Shown: positions 1 through 8,294 of the stretch, piece by piece
How positions within the stretch are numbered: position 1 is the first letter of the stretch
Layout: every line of letters begins with the position of its first letter
NCBI GenBank assembly: GCA_900466575.1
Contig: UBMP01000020.1
Coordinates: 248,001 to 312,000, forward strand
Source: Hyphomicrobiales bacterium
Lineage (GTDB): Bacteria > Pseudomonadota > Alphaproteobacteria > Rhizobiales > Rhizobiaceae
Reading direction: 5' to 3'
DNA: 64,000 bases
Position numbers and translations under genes: made by a program
Notes under the pieces: model-generated
Databases searched by the model: none
What the model saw: the letters and a program-made list of their open reading frames with translations, nothing else
What the model was told of the DNA's origin: nothing

Positions 1-801
1 GCGCTCGGCTTTGTCCTGACCGGAATCTTCGTCCTGGCCGGGCTCATCTCCTTCGTCTGGACGCCCTATGATGCGACGGCGCTTGCTGTTGCTGACAAGC
101 TGAAGAGCCCGTCCAGCCTGCACTGGTTCGGGACGGACCATTTCGGGCGCGACATCTTCTCCATGATCATGGTAGGGGCGCGGACTTCTATTGCAGTCGC
201 TTTTGTCGCCGTGGGGATCGGCATCGCGGCGGGCGTTCCGCTGGGCCTCTGGGCGGCCGCCAGGCAGGCATCGATAGTGGACGAGATCATCATGCGCGCC
301 AACGATCTCGTCTTCGCATTCCCGGCGCTCCTGATTGCGATATTGATTACCGCCGTGTTCGGTCCCAGCGCGATCAACGCGATCATCGCCATCGGCGTCT
401 TCAACATTCCCGTTTTCGCCCGCCTGGCGCGGGGTGCGGCTCTGACGCTCTGGACACGGGAATATATCCTTGCCGCGCGTGTCGCGGGGAAGGGGGCTTT
501 CCGGATCTCCGGCGAGCACATCCTTCCCAACATCATGAACCTGCTGATCGTTCAGGGAACGATCCAGTTTTCGCTCGGCATTCTGGCCGATGCTGCTCTT
601 TCTTACGTTGGCCTTGGCGCACAGCCGCCAACGCCGAGCTGGGGCCGCATGCTGGCTGACGCACAAACGATGATCAGTCTCGCGCCGCATATGGCCCTGT
701 TTCCCGGGGCCGCCATCGTGCTGACCGTGCTCGGACTGAATCTCATGGGGGACGGCCTGCGCGATCTCTTCGATCCGAAGCTGAGGAGAAGCCGCTCATG
801 A
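1..801 (+). CDS. ABC transporter permease, DppC/OppC type (5' end outside window)
   Basis: The reading frame is open from base 1, so the N-terminus lies outside the window. The visible 266 residues contain the typical linker GTDHFGRDIFS followed by about five hydrophobic segments and the EAA-like cytoplasmic loop (ARVAGKGAFRISGEHILPNI) of the BPD_transp_1 permease fold. This is the second permease of peptide/opine/nickel importers and forms the membrane channel with a DppB-like partner, presumably just upstream. The TGA stop overlaps the ATG of the following ATPase gene (ATGA), so the two are translationally coupled. The substrate cannot be read from the sequence; the downstream aldehyde and acyl-CoA enzymes suggest a catabolic import system. 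Confidence 0.93.
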   Translation, partial: ALGFVLTGIFVLAGLISFVWTPYDATALAVADKLKSPSSLHWFGTDHFGRDIFSMIMVGARTSIAVAFVAVGIGIAAGVPLGLWAAARQASIVDEIIMRANDLVFAFPALLIAILITAVFGPSAINAIIAIGVFNIPVFARLARGAALTLWTREYILAARVAGKGAFRISGEHILPNIMNLLIVQGTIQFSLGILADAALSYVGLGAQPPTPSWGRMLADAQTMISLAPHMALFPGAAIVLTVLGLNLMGDGLRDLFDPKLRRSRS

Positions 802-2420
802 CGCTTCTCCAGATCCAGAATCTTGACCTTTCCATCCTCGGACTGAAAATCCTGTCAGATGTCAGGTTTGAGGTGGACCGGGGAGAGGTCGTTGCTGTTA
901 TTGGCGAGAGCGGGTCCGGAAAGTCGATGACCGCGCTGGCCGTGATGCAGCTTCTGCCGCATGGCACGGACGTTAATGGCTCTATTCGGCTGGATGGTGA
1001 AGAGCTGCTGACCAAGACCGAAAAACAGATGTGTGGTGTCCGCGGCGTGGATGTCGGGATGGTGTTTCAGGAGCCGATGACGGCACTAAATCCTGTCAAG
1101 ACAATCGGCGAGCAGGTTGCCGAAACGGTGATGATCCATACGGGCGCAAGTCGGGCGGAAGCCCTGTCAGTTGCCAGGGAGACGCTGAGCCGCGTCGGTC
1201 TTCCGGAAGATAGGTTTCCGCTCACGCGTTATCCGCATGAGCTTTCCGGGGGGCAGCGCCAGCGGGTGGTCATCGCAATGGCCATTGCGCTTCGACCCAA
1301 GCTGTTGATCGCCGATGAGCCGACCACGGCGCTTGACGTGACAACGCAGGCCCAGATCATGGCGCTGCTGAAGCGTCTGGTCGACGAGGACGGAATGGGT
1401 CTTATGCTGATCACCCACGACCTCGCCGTCGTTGCAGATATTGCAGATCGTATCGTCATCATGAAGTCGGGAGAGGTGGTCGAGGCCGGACCAGCCGTTC
1501 AACTCTTCCGCTCGATGCAGCATCCCTATTCCAAGGCGCTGATGGCTGCGACCAGCCACCATCCGGTTCGCAAGTCGCCGGAGGTCGCGTTACACGCCGT
1601 GCCTGTCCTGGAGGTGCGTTCGGTGGTTCGCGAATATGCGCTACCACGCACATCGCTCTTTGCTAAGCCGGGGGCTTTTCGTGCTGTCGACGAAGTCAGC
1701 TTGAAGATTCACAAGGGGGAAAATGTCGGTCTTGTCGGCGAAAGTGGTTGCGGTAAGTCCACCCTGACAAGAGCGATCCTCGCACTCGAAGGCACTCAAG
1801 CGGGCGAGATCCGTGTCGGTGGTGAACTGGTCACCACGAAAGCCGGAGCCAGCGCTGCGGCCCGCCGCAAGATGCAGGTCGTGTTTCAGGACCCCTATGG
1901 TTCCTTCAATCCGCGCCACAAGGTGCGCCGGCTTGTGACCGAGCCCTTCTATCTGATGGGTCGGGAGGCGCCGACAGGCGATGCGCTTGAATTGCGGATT
2001 GCCGAGGCGCTTGAAAATGTTGGTTTGTCATCGCGCGACGCCGACAAATATATCCATGAGTTTTCCGGCGGTCAGCGTCAGCGTGTCGCGATCGCGCGTG
2101 CGTTGATCACGCATCCGTCACTGATCATCCTGGATGAAGCGGTATCTGCCCTCGACGTCTCGATCCGAGCTCAGATTCTGGATCTTCTCGCTGATCTGTC
2201 CGACCGTCTCGATCTCTCCTACCTCTTCATATCGCACGATCTTTCCGTGGTGCGCGCGATCACCGACCGCGTCATGGTGATGAAGGCGGGCAAGATCGTG
2301 GAAACCGGAGAGACCGAAGCCGTCTTCTCCAACCCTCAACACGAATATACGCGGCAACTGCTTGCCGCGACGCCAGATCTTGAGGCGGCGCTGAAGCGTC
2401 GAGAGATCGCCGCCGCCTGA
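798..2420 (+). CDS. Double ABC ATPase (DppD-DppF fusion, GsiA-like)
   Basis: 540 residues with two complete ABC ATPase domains. Domain 1 has Walker A GESGSGKS at residues 36-43, signature LSGGQRQR and Walker B LLIADEPT. Domain 2 starts near residue 270 with Walker A GESGCGKST, FSGGQRQR and LIILDEA. This is the fused form of the two ATPases powering peptide-type importers. The start overlaps the permease stop by four bases. The aldehyde dehydrogenase begins 21 bases after the stop, so importer and enzymes probably form one operon. The function as importer ATPase is firm; the substrate is unknown. Confidence 0.95.
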   Translation: MTLLQIQNLDLSILGLKILSDVRFEVDRGEVVAVIGESGSGKSMTALAVMQLLPHGTDVNGSIRLDGEELLTKTEKQMCGVRGVDVGMVFQEPMTALNPVKTIGEQVAETVMIHTGASRAEALSVARETLSRVGLPEDRFPLTRYPHELSGGQRQRVVIAMAIALRPKLLIADEPTTALDVTTQAQIMALLKRLVDEDGMGLMLITHDLAVVADIADRIVIMKSGEVVEAGPAVQLFRSMQHPYSKALMAATSHHPVRKSPEVALHAVPVLEVRSVVREYALPRTSLFAKPGAFRAVDEVSLKIHKGENVGLVGESGCGKSTLTRAILALEGTQAGEIRVGGELVTTKAGASAAARRKMQVVFQDPYGSFNPRHKVRRLVTEPFYLMGREAPTGDALELRIAEALENVGLSSRDADKYIHEFSGGQRQRVAIARALITHPSLIILDEAVSALDVSIRAQILDLLADLSDRLDLSYLFISHDLSVVRAITDRVMVMKAGKIVETGETEAVFSNPQHEYTRQLLAATPDLEAALKRREIAAA

Positions 2421-2441
2421 TTGCATCGAGGAGAGTTCTCT

Positions 2442-3890
2442 ATGATTTCGCCGTGGTTCCCAACGGATAAATGCTTCATCGACGGTGCTTGGGTCGCGCC
2501 CGAGAGCCGGGACACATTACCGCTCGAAGACCCCTCCCATGGTTCCGTTATCGGCGCGATTGCCCGCGGGGGCGTTGCCGATATCGATCTGGCTGTCGCC
2601 GCCGCGCAGCGTTCGCTCGTCGGCGAATGGGGAAGAATGCCGGCTTTTGAACGCGGCAGAATTTTGGCGAAGGTTGGCAGGGCTGTGCTTGAGAAAGTCG
2701 AAGAGCTTGCCAGGCTTGAAGCAGCCGATGTCGGCAAGCCGCTGAAGCAGGCGCGCGCGGATGCAGTGGCGCTAGCGCGCTATCTGGAGTTCTACGGCGG
2801 TGCGTGTGATAAATTCCATGGGGAAACAATTCCGTATTTAAATGGTTACACTGTCTACACTTTGCGCGAGCCGCATGGCGTAACCGGACATATCATTCCG
2901 TGGAACTATCCGATGCAGATCCTGGGCCGCTCGGTCGGCGCCGCTCTTGCCATGGGCAATGCTGCGGTCTTGAAGCCGGCCGAGGAGGCCTGCCTTACGG
3001 CGCTCGCGTTTGCGGACATCTGCCATGAGTCGGGATTGCCGAAGGGCGCGCTGAATGTCGTGCCAGGGCTTGGCGAGGAGGCGGGGGCTGCGCTCTCCGG
3101 CCATTCCGGGATCAACCATATTTCCTTCACCGGTTCCGTCGGTGTGGGCGTCAAGATCCAGGCAGCGGCTTCGCGGAACGTCGTTCCGGTGACCTTAGAG
3201 CTCGGGGGCAAGTCGCCGCAGCTCGTGTTTTCAGATGCTGATCTTGATGCTGCGCTGCCGTTTCTGGTCAATGCCGGTATCCAGAATGCCGGCCAGACCT
3301 GCTCTGCGGCGTCGAGGATACTGGTGCAGAAGGATGTCTACAAGGATGTCGTGAGCCGAATGGCCGAGCGCTATCGTGGGCTCAGAGTCGGGCCGGCTAT
3401 TGCCGATCTCGACGTTGGTCCGCTGATTTCGGCGCGCCAGAAGGCGATCGTTGAAGGCTTTATCGCCTTGGCCGACGAGGCGAGCGTGGCGGCCAGCGGT
3501 GTGATGGTGGCTGATGCTCCGAAGGGCGGAAACTATGTCGCGCCGCGCCTTATTGCGGGGCTCGATCCCTCACACAGGCTGGCGCAGGAGGAGATCTTCG
3601 GACCTGTGCAGGTCGTCATTCCTTTCGATACGGAAGAAGACGCGGTGCGTATGGCCAACGGCACCGATTACGGGCTGGTTGCCGGCGTCTGGACGCGCGA
3701 GGGCGCGCGGCAGATGCGGCTGGCCAAGGCGCTGCGCGCCGGTCAGGTCTTCATCAACAACTACGGCGCCGGTGGAGGTGTCGAACTGCCTTTCGGGGGC
3801 ACGGGGAAATCGGGCCACGGCAGGGAAAAGGGTTTCGAGGCGCTGTATGGCTTTTCGGTTTTGAAGACCGTTGCGGCACTGCATGGGTAA
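2442..3890 (+). CDS. Aldehyde dehydrogenase family protein (NAD(P)-dependent)
   Basis: 482 residues from ATG 2442, preceded by GAGGAG; an in-frame TTG at 2421 is less likely because it precedes that ribosome site. Hallmarks are the Rossmann segment around VLKPAEEA, the catalytic glutamate in LELGGKSPQ, the catalytic cysteine in NAGQTCSAASR, and EEIFGPV with PFGGTGKSGHGRE near the C-terminus. The length is normal for ALDH (about 480-500). It oxidises an aldehyde to a carboxylate in the cytoplasm. It lies between the importer ATPase and an SDR dehydrogenase, which suggests consecutive alcohol/aldehyde oxidations of the imported compound. The natural substrate cannot be assigned. Confidence 0.94.
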   Translation: MISPWFPTDKCFIDGAWVAPESRDTLPLEDPSHGSVIGAIARGGVADIDLAVAAAQRSLVGEWGRMPAFERGRILAKVGRAVLEKVEELARLEAADVGKPLKQARADAVALARYLEFYGGACDKFHGETIPYLNGYTVYTLREPHGVTGHIIPWNYPMQILGRSVGAALAMGNAAVLKPAEEACLTALAFADICHESGLPKGALNVVPGLGEEAGAALSGHSGINHISFTGSVGVGVKIQAAASRNVVPVTLELGGKSPQLVFSDADLDAALPFLVNAGIQNAGQTCSAASRILVQKDVYKDVVSRMAERYRGLRVGPAIADLDVGPLISARQKAIVEGFIALADEASVAASGVMVADAPKGGNYVAPRLIAGLDPSHRLAQEEIFGPVQVVIPFDTEEDAVRMANGTDYGLVAGVWTREGARQMRLAKALRAGQVFINNYGAGGGVELPFGGTGKSGHGREKGFEALYGFSVLKTVAALHG

Positions 3891-3900
3891 GGAGACAATC

Positions 3901-4647
3901 ATGCGTTTGGAAGGTAAGGCGGCAATCGTTACGGGGGGAGCATCGGGTTTCGGTGCTGGCATTGTGCGCAAGTTCATCGCCGAAGGGGCGCGGGTCATGA
4001 TTGCCGATATCAATGGTCAGGCGGCCACGGCGTTGGCGCGTGAATTCGGTGACGCCGCCCTTGGCTGGCGGGTCGACGTGTCGAAGGATGAGAGTGTCTC
4101 GGCCATGGCGAAGGCTGCTCTCGAGACTTTCGGGGCAGTCGACATTCTCGTCAACAATGCGGGTGTTACGCATCTGCCGTCTGCGATGGAAGACGTCTCG
4201 GAGGCCGACTTCGATCGCGTTATTTCGGTGAATGTAAAATCTGTTTATCTGACGGCGAAGCACCTCGTGCCGCAGATGAAGGCCAGAGGAAAGGGCGCGA
4301 TCCTCAACGTTGCTTCCACCGGTGGCGTCAGTCCGCGTCCGCGACTTTCCTGGTATAACGCTTCCAAGGGTTGGATGATCACGGCGACGCGCGGAATGGC
4401 GATCGAGCTCGCTCCCGCCGGCGTCCGGGTGAATGCCATCAATCCGGTTGCCGGCGAGACGCCTCTGCTGAAGAGCTTCATGGGCGAAGATACGCCGGAG
4501 GTGCGGGCCAGGTTCCTTGCCTCCATTCCAATTGGCCGTTTTTCGACACCTGAGGACATGGGCAACGCAGCCTGCTTCCTTTGCTCCGATGAAGCGTCGA
4601 TGATCACCGGTGTCGCGATGGAAGTGGATGGCGGGCGTTGCATCTGA
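3901..4647 (+). CDS. SDR family NAD(P)-dependent oxidoreductase
   Basis: 248 residues from ATG 3901, with AAGGAGA eight bases upstream; a longer frame from 3871 overlaps the ALDH gene and is unlikely. The cofactor motif TGGASGFGAG is at the N-terminus, NNAG in the core, the catalytic YNASK motif is present, and the C-terminus MEVDGGRCI is typical of classical SDRs. The gene begins ten bases after the ALDH stop, so it is co-transcribed. Probable 3-oxoacyl/alcohol-type dehydrogenase; the reaction is not determinable from sequence alone. Confidence 0.93.
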   Translation: MRLEGKAAIVTGGASGFGAGIVRKFIAEGARVMIADINGQAATALAREFGDAALGWRVDVSKDESVSAMAKAALETFGAVDILVNNAGVTHLPSAMEDVSEADFDRVISVNVKSVYLTAKHLVPQMKARGKGAILNVASTGGVSPRPRLSWYNASKGWMITATRGMAIELAPAGVRVNAINPVAGETPLLKSFMGEDTPEVRARFLASIPIGRFSTPEDMGNAACFLCSDEASMITGVAMEVDGGRCI

Positions 4648-4721
4648 CTTTGGGATGACTTTGCGGCGCAAAACGGGCGTGCTAGCACTGTTCAAACATG
4701 AACTGAATTGGAGGATTGCCG

Positions 4722-5495
4722 ATGAGTGACACTGTTCTCATGGAACGCAAGGGCCGCGTGGCCCTTTTGACGCTAAATCGACCGCAGGCGCTGAATGCGC
4801 TGAATTCCGAGCTTCTGACGACGCTTTGCGCTCATCTCGACGCCCTGAGCGAGGATGAGAGCATCGGCTGCGTCGTCATCACTGGTTCGGAGAAAGCCTT
4901 CGCGGCCGGAGCCGACATCAAGGAAATGTCGGGCAAGAGCTATATCGAGATGAAGAATCTGGATTTCTTCGGTCGCCGTTTCAGTGCGCTCGCCGGCGCC
5001 AAGCTGCCGATGATCGCTGCCGTGTCCGGCTTTGCACTCGGGGGAGGCTGCGAGCTGGCAATGATCTGCGATTTCATCATCGCGTCTGAAACAGCCAAGT
5101 TCGGACAGCCGGAAATCAAACTCGGCGTCATCCCCGGCATGGGCGGAACGCAACGGCTGACGCGCGCCGTGGGCAAAGCCAAGGCGATGGATCTGGTGCT
5201 GACGGGTCGTATGATGGATGCGCAGGAAGCCGAGCGCTCCGGTCTGGTTGCCCGCGTCGTGCCGGCCGATAAGCTTCTTGAAACGGCGCTTGCGGCGGCC
5301 GAGGCTATCGCATCCTATTCGCGTCCCACCGTTGTGACGGCGAAGGAGGCGGTCAACCGTGCCTTCGAGACGACGTTGAATGAAGGTCTGCATTACGAGC
5401 AGCGTGTTTTCTATGCTCTCTTTGCGACGGAAGACCAGAAGGAGGGCATGGCTGCCTTCACGGAAAAGCGTGCGCCTGACTTCAAACATCGTTGA
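4722..5495 (+). CDS. Enoyl-CoA hydratase/isomerase (crotonase family)
   Basis: 257 residues from ATG 4722, chosen because GGAGGA lies six bases upstream. Crotonase signatures are visible: the oxyanion-hole loop [26 protein letters not shown], and the catalytic-glutamate region [19 protein letters not shown], with glutamates at both expected positions. It hydrates trans-2-enoyl-CoA to 3-hydroxyacyl-CoA. It closes the first + strand operon, separated from the SDR by 74 bases. Together with the ALDH and SDR it suggests a short CoA-linked degradation route, although no acyl-CoA ligase or dehydrogenase is in view. Confidence 0.94.
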   Translation: MSDTVLMERKGRVALLTLNRPQALNALNSELLTTLCAHLDALSEDESIGCVVITGSEKAFAAGADIKEMSGKSYIEMKNLDFFGRRFSALAGAKLPMIAAVSGFALGGGCELAMICDFIIASETAKFGQPEIKLGVIPGMGGTQRLTRAVGKAKAMDLVLTGRMMDAQEAERSGLVARVVPADKLLETALAAAEAIASYSRPTVVTAKEAVNRAFETTLNEGLHYEQRVFYALFATEDQKEGMAAFTEKRAPDFKHR

Positions 5496-5638
5496 GACCC
5501 GCTTTCCGGCGGGAACGCTGTGAGCGGGATGTGGACTTGACGTCCCGATCCGCTCGCACCTGTCGCTCCGGCGAGGTTGAAAGAGGAGCATTTCGATCGG
5601 CGTCCGCCGCCGTGTGGGCTATGGTCTTCCCAAGTTGG

Positions 5639-5663
5639 GGAACACGGTTCACCTGCAACGGTT
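5639..5663 (+). promoter_or_regulatory. EcfG-type stress promoter for the SdhD-like/NDH-2 operon
   Basis: GGAAC at 5639-5643, 16-base spacer, GGTT at 5660-5663. This fits the general-stress sigma (EcfG/SigT/RpoE2) pattern GGAAC-N16/17-cGTT. It lies about 120 bases before the SdhD-like gene, leaving a leader of roughly 115 bases that contains a short ORF. Confidence 0.6.
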
Positions 5664-5688
5664 AGAGCCCCATAATCGGGGTTCAATC

Positions 5689-5787
5689 ATGCACTCATAT
5701 AACCCGAACGTGTCTTCCATGCCGGGTGGCGCCGCCGTCCGGCATCCTCTGCATCTGCATCCTCCCATCTCGCCGGTGTTCCGATGA
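5689..5787 (+). CDS. Possible 32-residue leader peptide upstream of the SdhD-like gene
   Basis: A 33-codon frame (MHSYNPNVSSMPGGAAV...) starts at ATG 5689, about 25 bases after the predicted stress promoter. Its TGA overlaps the ATG of the SdhD-like gene (ATGA at 5784-5787). The coupling geometry suggests a translated leader, but there is only a weak G-rich ribosome site and no recognised family, so it may be incidental. It is histidine- and proline-rich towards its C-terminus. Confidence 0.3.
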   Translation: MHSYNPNVSSMPGGAAVRHPLHLHPPISPVFR

Positions 5788-6164
5788 GAACGCCATTGGC
5801 GCGTGTGCTGGGACTTGGCTCGGCAAAATCCGGTACCGAAGATTTTTTTGTCGACCGGGTGAGGGCGGTCATTCTTGCAATCCTGACGCCCTACATGATC
5901 GGGGTCGGCGTTTATCTCTTCGGACGATCGAGGGAAGTCGTGATCGAAACTCTGTCACGGGTTTGGATCGGACCGGCGGTTTTGGTTTTCGTCATCGTCA
6001 GCCTTCTTCACATGCGTCTCGGCATGCAGGTCATTATCGAGGACTATATCCACCACAAAGGGTGGAAGCTGACGCTGATCTTTGCAAACTGGGTGGCGAC
6101 AATCGCGCTGGGTGCCGCAATCATCTTCGCGCTGCTTGTCATCGTCTTCAGGCCAATGGCATGA
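5784..6164 (+). CDS. Orphan SdhD-like succinate dehydrogenase membrane anchor
   Basis: 126 residues with three hydrophobic segments (about 27-47, 60-78 and 93-121). The N-terminal MRTPLARVLGLGSAKSGTEDFF and the block HMRLGMQVIIEDYIH closely match alphaproteobacterial SdhD, the hydrophobic anchor of complex II. His76, Asp87 and Tyr88 have the same spacing as the haem-ligand His and the quinone-site Asp-Tyr of E. coli SdhD (H71, D82, Y83), so the functional residues appear retained. No sdhC, sdhA or sdhB is adjacent. The stop overlaps the start of an NADH dehydrogenase gene (ATGA) and a stress promoter lies upstream. I infer a paralogue recruited to work with, or to anchor, the NDH-2. Confidence 0.8.
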   Translation: MRTPLARVLGLGSAKSGTEDFFVDRVRAVILAILTPYMIGVGVYLFGRSREVVIETLSRVWIGPAVLVFVIVSLLHMRLGMQVIIEDYIHHKGWKLTLIFANWVATIALGAAIIFALLVIVFRPMA

Positions 6165-7441
6165 GCGGCTCAATTGAGCGGAGCGGCAACGTCGCGCGAC
6201 GACGTCGTGTGGTGGTCGTTGGAGGCGGTTTTGGTGGGCTCGCCTGTGCTTCGGCGCTCGGCAATGCGGAGGTCGGTGTAACCCTCATCGACCGGCGGAA
6301 CCACAACCTTTTCCAGCCGCTTCTCTACCAGGTCGCGACCGCAATCCTGTCGCCGGCCGATATCTCGGAGCCTCTCAGGCGTACACTCGGCAGGTATCGC
6401 AACATTGCCATTGTGCTTGCGGAAGTCTCGGGCGTGGATGTGCAACATAAGGCGGTCGTGACCTCGGAGGGCATGCGGATCGAATATGATGTCCTCGTGC
6501 TCGCGACAGGCTCGGTCTACAATTATTTCGGACATGATGAGTGGCAGCCCGATGCTCCGGGTCTGAAGACCAATCGCGAAGCCCGCTGTATCCGGGAACG
6601 CCTGCTTCTGGGCTTCGAGCGTGCGGAAATCACGCTGGACCCCGTCGAACGCAAACGCAACCTTACAGCCGTCGTGGTCGGTGGTGGACCGACCGGCGTG
6701 GAAATGGCCGGCGCGATGGCCGAGCTTGGCGCATTTCTCATCCAGCGGGATTTTCGAAATCTCGCACGGGACGATTTTCGCATTATTCTCCTGGAAGCGT
6801 CGTCCGGAATCCTGGCGGGGTTCGACCCGGAATTGGCGCGATACGCGCTGGAGCGCCTGCAGACAATTGGCGTCGAGGTCCGCACGAAGACGTCTGTCGA
6901 GGCCATCGAGGATGGCGTCGTTACTGCCGGCGGCGAGCGGATCGAGGCTGCCACCATCGTCTGGGGTGCGGGTGTCCGGGCCTCGCCCGTGGCGCAATGG
7001 CTGGGCATTGCCCCGGGTGCCAGCGGGCGCGTGCCCGTCGAGCCGGATCTGAGCGTGGCGGGTCTGCCGGACATCTATCTCATCGGTGATGCGGCGGCAG
7101 CCAGAGACGAGAATGGCAAGGTACTGCCTGCGCTGGCGCAGGTCGCAAAACAGCAGGGCACTTATCTCGGAAAGGCATTGCGCGCGGGACTGGAAGGACA
7201 CGCGACAGTGAAGCCTTTTAAGTTCCGCAATCGTGGTGCAACGGCTGTGATCGGGCGCAATGCCGCGATCTTCCAGTCCAGCCGCTTCCGGCTCAGGGGT
7301 CGCGTTGCGTGGTTCCTGTGGGCGCTCATCCACGTTTATCTTCTCGTCAACTTCGAGAAAAGATTGCTGGTTAGCGTTCAGTGGCTCTGGACGTATCTGA
7401 CCCGTCAGCGCAACGCCCGCGTCATTGACGACAAATTCTGA
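6161..7441 (+). CDS. ndh: Type-2 NADH:quinone oxidoreductase (NDH-2)
   Basis: 426 residues from ATG 6161, overlapping the SdhD-like stop. FAD-binding motif VVVVGGGFGG near the N-terminus, NADH-binding motif VVVGGGPTGVEMAG in the middle, and YLIGDAAAA for the flavin. The C-terminal segment (VAWFLWALIHVYLLVNFEKRLL) is the membrane-anchoring region usual for bacterial NDH-2. It transfers electrons from NADH to quinone at the inner face of the cytoplasmic membrane without pumping protons. An upstream extension of the frame to 5726 is rejected because it overlaps the SdhD-like gene. The EcfG-type promoter and coupled SdhD-like anchor suggest a stress-specific respiratory branch. Confidence 0.93.
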   Translation: MSGSIERSGNVARRRRVVVVGGGFGGLACASALGNAEVGVTLIDRRNHNLFQPLLYQVATAILSPADISEPLRRTLGRYRNIAIVLAEVSGVDVQHKAVVTSEGMRIEYDVLVLATGSVYNYFGHDEWQPDAPGLKTNREARCIRERLLLGFERAEITLDPVERKRNLTAVVVGGGPTGVEMAGAMAELGAFLIQRDFRNLARDDFRIILLEASSGILAGFDPELARYALERLQTIGVEVRTKTSVEAIEDGVVTAGGERIEAATIVWGAGVRASPVAQWLGIAPGASGRVPVEPDLSVAGLPDIYLIGDAAAARDENGKVLPALAQVAKQQGTYLGKALRAGLEGHATVKPFKFRNRGATAVIGRNAAIFQSSRFRLRGRVAWFLWALIHVYLLVNFEKRLLVSVQWLWTYLTRQRNARVIDDKF

Positions 7442-7495
7442 ATGACAGGATCGGCGGCCGCAAAGTTTTATGCGCCCGCGCTTCGGATCAATCGA

Positions 7496-7633
7496 TTACG
7501 GTTGGGTCTTCTGGGTTTCCGCAGGGGGAGGCTGGATTGAGCGGTTGAGGTTCCGGACGGTGCCGAAATAGGCGACTGCGGCAACGATGAGGATGACGAG
7601 CACGATCCCCCAGACGATACGTTTTCCGTTCAT
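7496..7633 (-). CDS. 45-residue single-span membrane protein
   Basis: Start at 7633 (minus strand) with AAGGAG eight bases upstream, stop TAA at 7498-7496. The peptide begins MNGKRIVWGIVLVILIVAAVAYFGTV, giving one transmembrane helix (about 7-24), followed by a short proline-rich tail ending KTQP. There is no recognised family. It has its own stress-type promoter, divergent from the next gene. Confidence 0.65.
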   Translation of the reverse strand: MNGKRIVWGIVLVILIVAAVAYFGTVRNLNRSIQPPPAETQKTQP

Positions 7634-7658
7634 GTCTTTCTCCTTCGTACCGGCCCCG

Positions 7659-7683
7659 AACCTTTTGGCTGCCTAAAGGTTCC
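7659..7683 (-). promoter_or_regulatory. EcfG-type stress promoter (minus) for the 45-residue protein
   Basis: On the minus strand GGAAC (7683-7679), 16 bases, GGTT (7662-7659). It is 26 bases upstream of the start codon at 7633 and back-to-back with the plus-strand site at 7698-7723. Confidence 0.6.
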
Positions 7684-7697
7684 GATTGTCCCGCCGT

Positions 7698-7723
7698 GGA
7701 ACCTTCGCGTGTTCTCGCCCGTT
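7698..7723 (+). promoter_or_regulatory. EcfG-type stress promoter for the 91-residue protein
   Basis: GGAAC at 7698-7702, 17 bases, CGTT at 7720-7723. This is a full match to the general-stress consensus, 31 bases upstream of ATG 7755. Confidence 0.65.
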
Positions 7724-7754
7724 CCGACGCTGAAGACAGACAAGGAGTGGTTCC

Positions 7755-8030
7755 ATGGATGAAAGCGATGTCAACAAGCTGAGGGGACGGCTCAACGCTC
7801 ACCGGGAACTCCTGATTGAATTGACGTCACTTATGATGAGTGACCACGGTCGGGTGCCTGCAGGCGCGCAAGGGGGTCCGGGTGAGGACCTGGCTGTCTA
7901 TGATCAGGAGGAGGATCCAGGCGTCATTCCCACCGAGGGATACGCCGAGCAGGCGGAATTTGCAGCCGAGGTTCGCGCCATCTTCGAAGCCGCGCAGGCG
8001 CGCATGAAAGCCCGCGTGAAGAAATCTTGA
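7755..8030 (+). CDS. Small acidic hypothetical protein (91 aa)
   Basis: 91 residues, ATG 7755 preceded by AAGGAG. The sequence is charged and probably helical, with no signal peptide or membrane segment; the middle is rich in Gly, Asp and Glu and the C-terminus in Arg and Lys (ARMKARVKKS). No family recognised. Stress-type promoter directly upstream. Confidence 0.7.
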   Translation: MDESDVNKLRGRLNAHRELLIELTSLMMSDHGRVPAGAQGGPGEDLAVYDQEEDPGVIPTEGYAEQAEFAAEVRAIFEAAQARMKARVKKS

Positions 8031-8037
8031 GTTTGCC

Positions 8038-8062
8038 GGAACCTAATTCGGCAACGCGTGTT
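8038..8062 (+). promoter_or_regulatory. Possible EcfG-type promoter for the BON gene at 8295
   Basis: GGAAC at 8038-8042, 16 bases, TGTT at 8059-8062 (three of four in the -10 element). The predicted transcript would start at about 8069, within a few bases of the small frame at 8071 and about 225 bases before the BON gene. Confidence 0.45.
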
Positions 8063-8070
8063 TCCAACAT

Positions 8071-8262
8071 ATGGAACAGAAAACCGGCACGACGAACATA
8101 CGCGTGAAAACCGAAGACGAAGCCCGTCAAGAACCGATTGTCGCGGCTGTTGAAGAGGCGTGCCCGCCTTTCAATCTTCCACCCTTGCCCAAGTCGCGCC
8201 GCGCGGAAATCCGCGTCCCGGCGTCGGTCAACGGGCGGGATCTTTCCCAGGGACAGCCCTGA
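8071..8262 (+). CDS. Doubtful 63-residue hypothetical protein
   Basis: Open frame from ATG 8071 with no clear ribosome site; it would be almost leaderless from the promoter at 8038-8062. The sequence is hydrophilic with a proline-rich middle (CPPFNLPPLPKSRRAEIRVP). No family recognised. It may be a small stress peptide or merely the leader of the BON gene downstream. Confidence 0.35.
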   Translation: MEQKTGTTNIRVKTEDEARQEPIVAAVEEACPPFNLPPLPKSRRAEIRVPASVNGRDLSQGQP

Positions 8263-8294
8263 GCCCGAAGCGACTTCCAACCTGAGGAACAACG

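Noticed and set aside
5726-6160. Upstream extension of the NDH-2 reading frame
   Set aside because: It overlaps the SdhD-like gene, lacks family similarity, and the ATG at 6161 gives the usual NDH-2 start with coupling to the preceding stop.
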